From Lysobacter sp. M2-1 (GTDB taxonomy: Bacteria; Pseudomonadota; Gammaproteobacteria; Xanthomonadales; Xanthomonadaceae), in assembly GCF_022662495.1 (NCBI RefSeq), contig NZ_JAKPBU010000001.1:1-64000 (forward strand): a stretch of 64,000 nucleotides of DNA. Reading direction: 5' to 3'. The notes under the pieces were generated by a model. That model was not told the origin of the DNA and did no database searches. It saw only the letters and a program-made list of their open reading frames with translations. Positions 61,700 through 64,000 of this stretch are shown here, piece after piece. Every line of letters begins with the position of its first letter. Position 1 is the stretch's first letter. Both the position numbers and the translations under genes were made by a program.

Positions 61700-64000
61700 A
61701 TGCCGCTTTCCCTGACGCGTGGCCTGCGCCGGTTCCTGAGGCGGCTGACGCTGCCCGAGGAGGGGGATCGTCAGGAACCCCCGCTGCGCTCCCAGCTGTT
61801 CAGCGCCGAGCAGATGCAGCGGCACGGCCGTGCGTTGGCCAAATCCCACTGCCTGCGCGAGGACACCGCGCGCGACCAGCTGCTGGCGCGGCTGGCCGAC
61901 AACGCGCTGGTGCTCGACCGTGCCTCGGGCCTGCTCACCGGCGCGGTGCAGTCCGGCCGCAGCCTCACGCCCGCAGGTGAGTGGCTGCTCGACAACTACT
62001 ATCTGATCGAAGAGCAGATCGGCATGGCGCGCCGGCACTTGCCGCCCCGTTACAGCCGCGAACTTCCGCAGCTTGCCAACGAGAACATGTCCGGCCTGCC
62101 GCGCGTCTACGACATCGCGCTCAATGCCATTTCCCACGGCGATGGGCGGGTCGATGCCCCCGGGCTGAGCCGTTACCTGACCGCTTACCAGACGGTGACA
62201 CCGCTCACCCTGGGCGAATTGTGGGCGGTGCCGATCATGCTGCGGCTCGCCCTGATCGAAAATCTGCGGCGGATCGCCGTGCGCCTGATCGACGATCGCC
62301 ACGACCGCAACCAGGCCGACCTGTGGGCGGACCGGTTGACCGCGGCCGCGGAGAGCGATCCCAAATCGCTCGTGCTGGTGATTGCGGACATGGTGCGCTC
62401 CGAACCGCCCCGCACCAGTTCGTTCGTCGCCGAGTTCGCGCGCCGCCTGCAGGGCAAGAGCGCCGCGCTTGCGTTGCCGCTCACCTGGGTGGAGCAGTGG
62501 CTGGACGATTTCGACCAGAGCATCGAACAGCTCGTCCAGGGCGAAAACCAGCAGCAGGCGGCGGCACAGGTGTCGATGAGCAATACCATCGGCAGCCTGC
62601 GGTTCCTCGCGACGATGGATTGGCGTGAATTCGTCGAAACCCTGAGCGTGGTCGAACAGACGCTGCGCCAGGATCCTTCCGGCACCCACGGCGAAATGGA
62701 TTTCGCCACCCGCGACCACTACCGGCACATCGTCGAGCGGATCGCGCGCCGGGGCGGACTGAGCGAAATTGCGGTAGCCGAAAAGGTGGTGGAATTCGCG
62801 CAGGCGCGCGCGGCCCTTGCCGGAAAGGACGATCTGGCCGCACATGTGGGCTATTACCTGATCGACGACGGCCGGCCGGCGATCGAGCAGGCCCTGGGCC
62901 TGCGCGGCGCGTTGCCGAGAATCCGCCGCACCGCGCGCCGCGTGCCGTTGTTGGCCTACATCGCACCGGGCGTTGTGATCGTGGCGCTGTGCACGCTGGG
63001 ACTGTTCACGCAGGCACCTACGGCGCTGGGCGCGGGCTGGCTGTGGCTGGTGGCGGTACTGTCGGTGGTGGCGTACAGCGACCTGGCAGTCGCGCTCGTC
63101 AACCGCGCTGCGACGATGTTCATGCCGCCTCGGGCATTGCCCCGGCTCGACTTCAGCGCGGGCATCCCCACGCAGATGCGCACCCTGGTCGCTGTGCCCA
63201 CCCTGGTCGGCAGCGTCGAAGGCGTCGAAGCGCTGCTCGAGGCCCTGGAGGTGCGCTTCCTCGCCAATCGCGACGACAACCTGCACTTCGCCCTGCTCAG
63301 CGACTTCTTCGATGCCGACGCGGAAGTCCTTCCCGAAGACGCGGCGGTGCTGCTCGCCGCCGAGCAGGGTATCGCCTCGCTCAATACACGCTACGCGCCG
63401 GAGCACAGCGATCGGTTCTTCCTGTTCCACCGCGCACGCGAGTGGAATCCGCGCGAAGGAGTATGGATGGGATCCGAGCGCAAGCGCGGCAAGCTCGGGG
63501 CGCTCAACGCATATCTGCGCGGATCGCGGCGCGACCAACATGGACACCCCCTGTTCCTGCGCACCGCCGGCAACACCGAAGTGCTCGGCAACGTGCGCTA
63601 CGTGATCACCCTGGATACCGACACCCAGCTTCCGCGCGATGTCGCGCGCGAACTGGTCGGCACCCTGGCGCATCCCCTCAACCGTGCCCGCTTCGACGAA
63701 CGCCGCCGCATCGTCACCCGCGGTTACGGCATCCTGCAGCCGCGCGTCGGCGTGAGCATGAGCGGCCAACGCCGTTCCCTCTACGCCAGCCTGTACGGTA
63801 GCGAGCCGGGCATCGATCCCTACACGCGCGCGGTATCGGACGTCTACCAGGACCTCTTCGGCGAAGGTTCGTTCGTCGGCAAGGGCATCTACGACGTGGA
63901 TGCCTTCGAGCATGCGCTGGAAGGCCGGATGCCGGACAACCGGATCCTCAGCCATGACCTGCTCGAGGGTTGTTACACGCGTGCGGGCCTGGTGAGCGAC
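61700..64000 (+). CDS. Cyclic beta-glucan synthase-like protein (NdvB/ChvB type), 5' part
   Basis: The first 767 codons of a very large protein that continues past the window end. The N-terminal region (to about residue 400) is helical, followed by membrane helices near residues 414-470 and then a GT84-type glycosyltransferase domain with VWMGSERKRGKLGALNAYLR and the DxD in ITLDTDTQLPRDVA (about 638-652). This layout matches enzymes that make cyclic beta-1,2-glucans, which carry a GH94 phosphorylase domain further on (not seen here). The start at 61700 is the first ATG that gives the family N-terminus. Confidence 0.85.
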   Translation, partial: MPLSLTRGLRRFLRRLTLPEEGDRQEPPLRSQLFSAEQMQRHGRALAKSHCLREDTARDQLLARLADNALVLDRASGLLTGAVQSGRSLTPAGEWLLDNYYLIEEQIGMARRHLPPRYSRELPQLANENMSGLPRVYDIALNAISHGDGRVDAPGLSRYLTAYQTVTPLTLGELWAVPIMLRLALIENLRRIAVRLIDDRHDRNQADLWADRLTAAAESDPKSLVLVIADMVRSEPPRTSSFVAEFARRLQGKSAALALPLTWVEQWLDDFDQSIEQLVQGENQQQAAAQVSMSNTIGSLRFLATMDWREFVETLSVVEQTLRQDPSGTHGEMDFATRDHYRHIVERIARRGGLSEIAVAEKVVEFAQARAALAGKDDLAAHVGYYLIDDGRPAIEQALGLRGALPRIRRTARRVPLLAYIAPGVVIVALCTLGLFTQAPTALGAGWLWLVAVLSVVAYSDLAVALVNRAATMFMPPRALPRLDFSAGIPTQMRTLVAVPTLVGSVEGVEALLEALEVRFLANRDDNLHFALLSDFFDADAEVLPEDAAVLLAAEQGIASLNTRYAPEHSDRFFLFHRAREWNPREGVWMGSERKRGKLGALNAYLRGSRRDQHGHPLFLRTAGNTEVLGNVRYVITLDTDTQLPRDVARELVGTLAHPLNRARFDERRRIVTRGYGILQPRVGVSMSGQRRSLYASLYGSEPGIDPYTRAVSDVYQDLFGEGSFVGKGIYDVDAFEHALEGRMPDNRILSHDLLEGCYTRAGLVSD

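Noticed and set aside
61313-63955. Open minus-strand frame of 880 codons
   Set aside because: Antisense to the glucan synthase-like gene, which has recognisable domains; the antisense product has none.

Overview
The window is a very GC-rich chromosomal segment with tight gene packing, long antisense open frames typical of high GC, and many short inverted repeats between genes. Gene content and order (aroK-aroB with a dodecin and hemE nearby, a metX-metB-hom operon, beta-propeller phytase-like lipoproteins, large TonB-dependent receptors, GTP-dependent PEP carboxykinase, MtgA, Hsp33) point to a gammaproteobacterium of the Xanthomonadaceae/Lysobacteraceae (Lysobacter-Luteimonas-like). This assignment is inferred from the proteins and repeats; no rRNA or tRNA gene was seen. 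No integrase, transposase, phage or CRISPR array was seen.

Layout. 0-4 kb: dodecin, shikimate pathway (aroK, aroB), a WGR-domain protein and hemE. 4.1-9.9 kb: a 1178-residue beta-propeller hybrid sensor kinase, a divergent YceI/cytochrome b561/YceI operon, and a glutaredoxin-like protein. 10-14.7 kb: sdaA and two tandem paralogous sulfatases with twin-arginine-like leaders. 15-23.6 kb: a TonB-dependent receptor divergent from a phytase-like lipoprotein, then hom, metB and metX on the minus strand behind a SAM-I (S-box) riboswitch, then a second phytase-like lipoprotein. 23.6-33.1 kb: M23 peptidase, prfC, HlyIII-family protein, AsmA-like protein, two lipoproteins whose genes overlap tail to tail, CBS protein, GT2 glycosyltransferase, mtgA and hslO.

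33-48 kb is the most unusual part. It has a secreted protein of unknown function, a 964-residue TonB-dependent receptor, and a minus-strand operon of TPR-sulfotransferase, TPR-Asp/Asn hydroxylase, TPR-2OG-Fe(II) oxygenase and a small secreted protein. This is divergent from a methyltransferase and a second TPR-sulfotransferase. Two tandem secreted proteins with identical four-cysteine spacing and a transglutaminase-like/TPR protein follow. The set looks like an uncharacterised pathway that hydroxylates, sulfates and perhaps methylates a partner, but its substrate cannot be read from the sequence.

48-57.9 kb: pckG, a TetR-family regulator facing fadE (with a thioesterase-like gene after fadE), a DUF1304 protein, an ECF sigma / candidate anti-sigma / DUF4097 operon, and a nucleotide-transporter-like MFS protein. 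58-64 kb: a GMC oxidoreductase with a repeat-derived in-frame insertion, a secreted subtilisin-like protease, and the first 767 codons of a cyclic beta-glucan synthase-like protein that runs off the window end.
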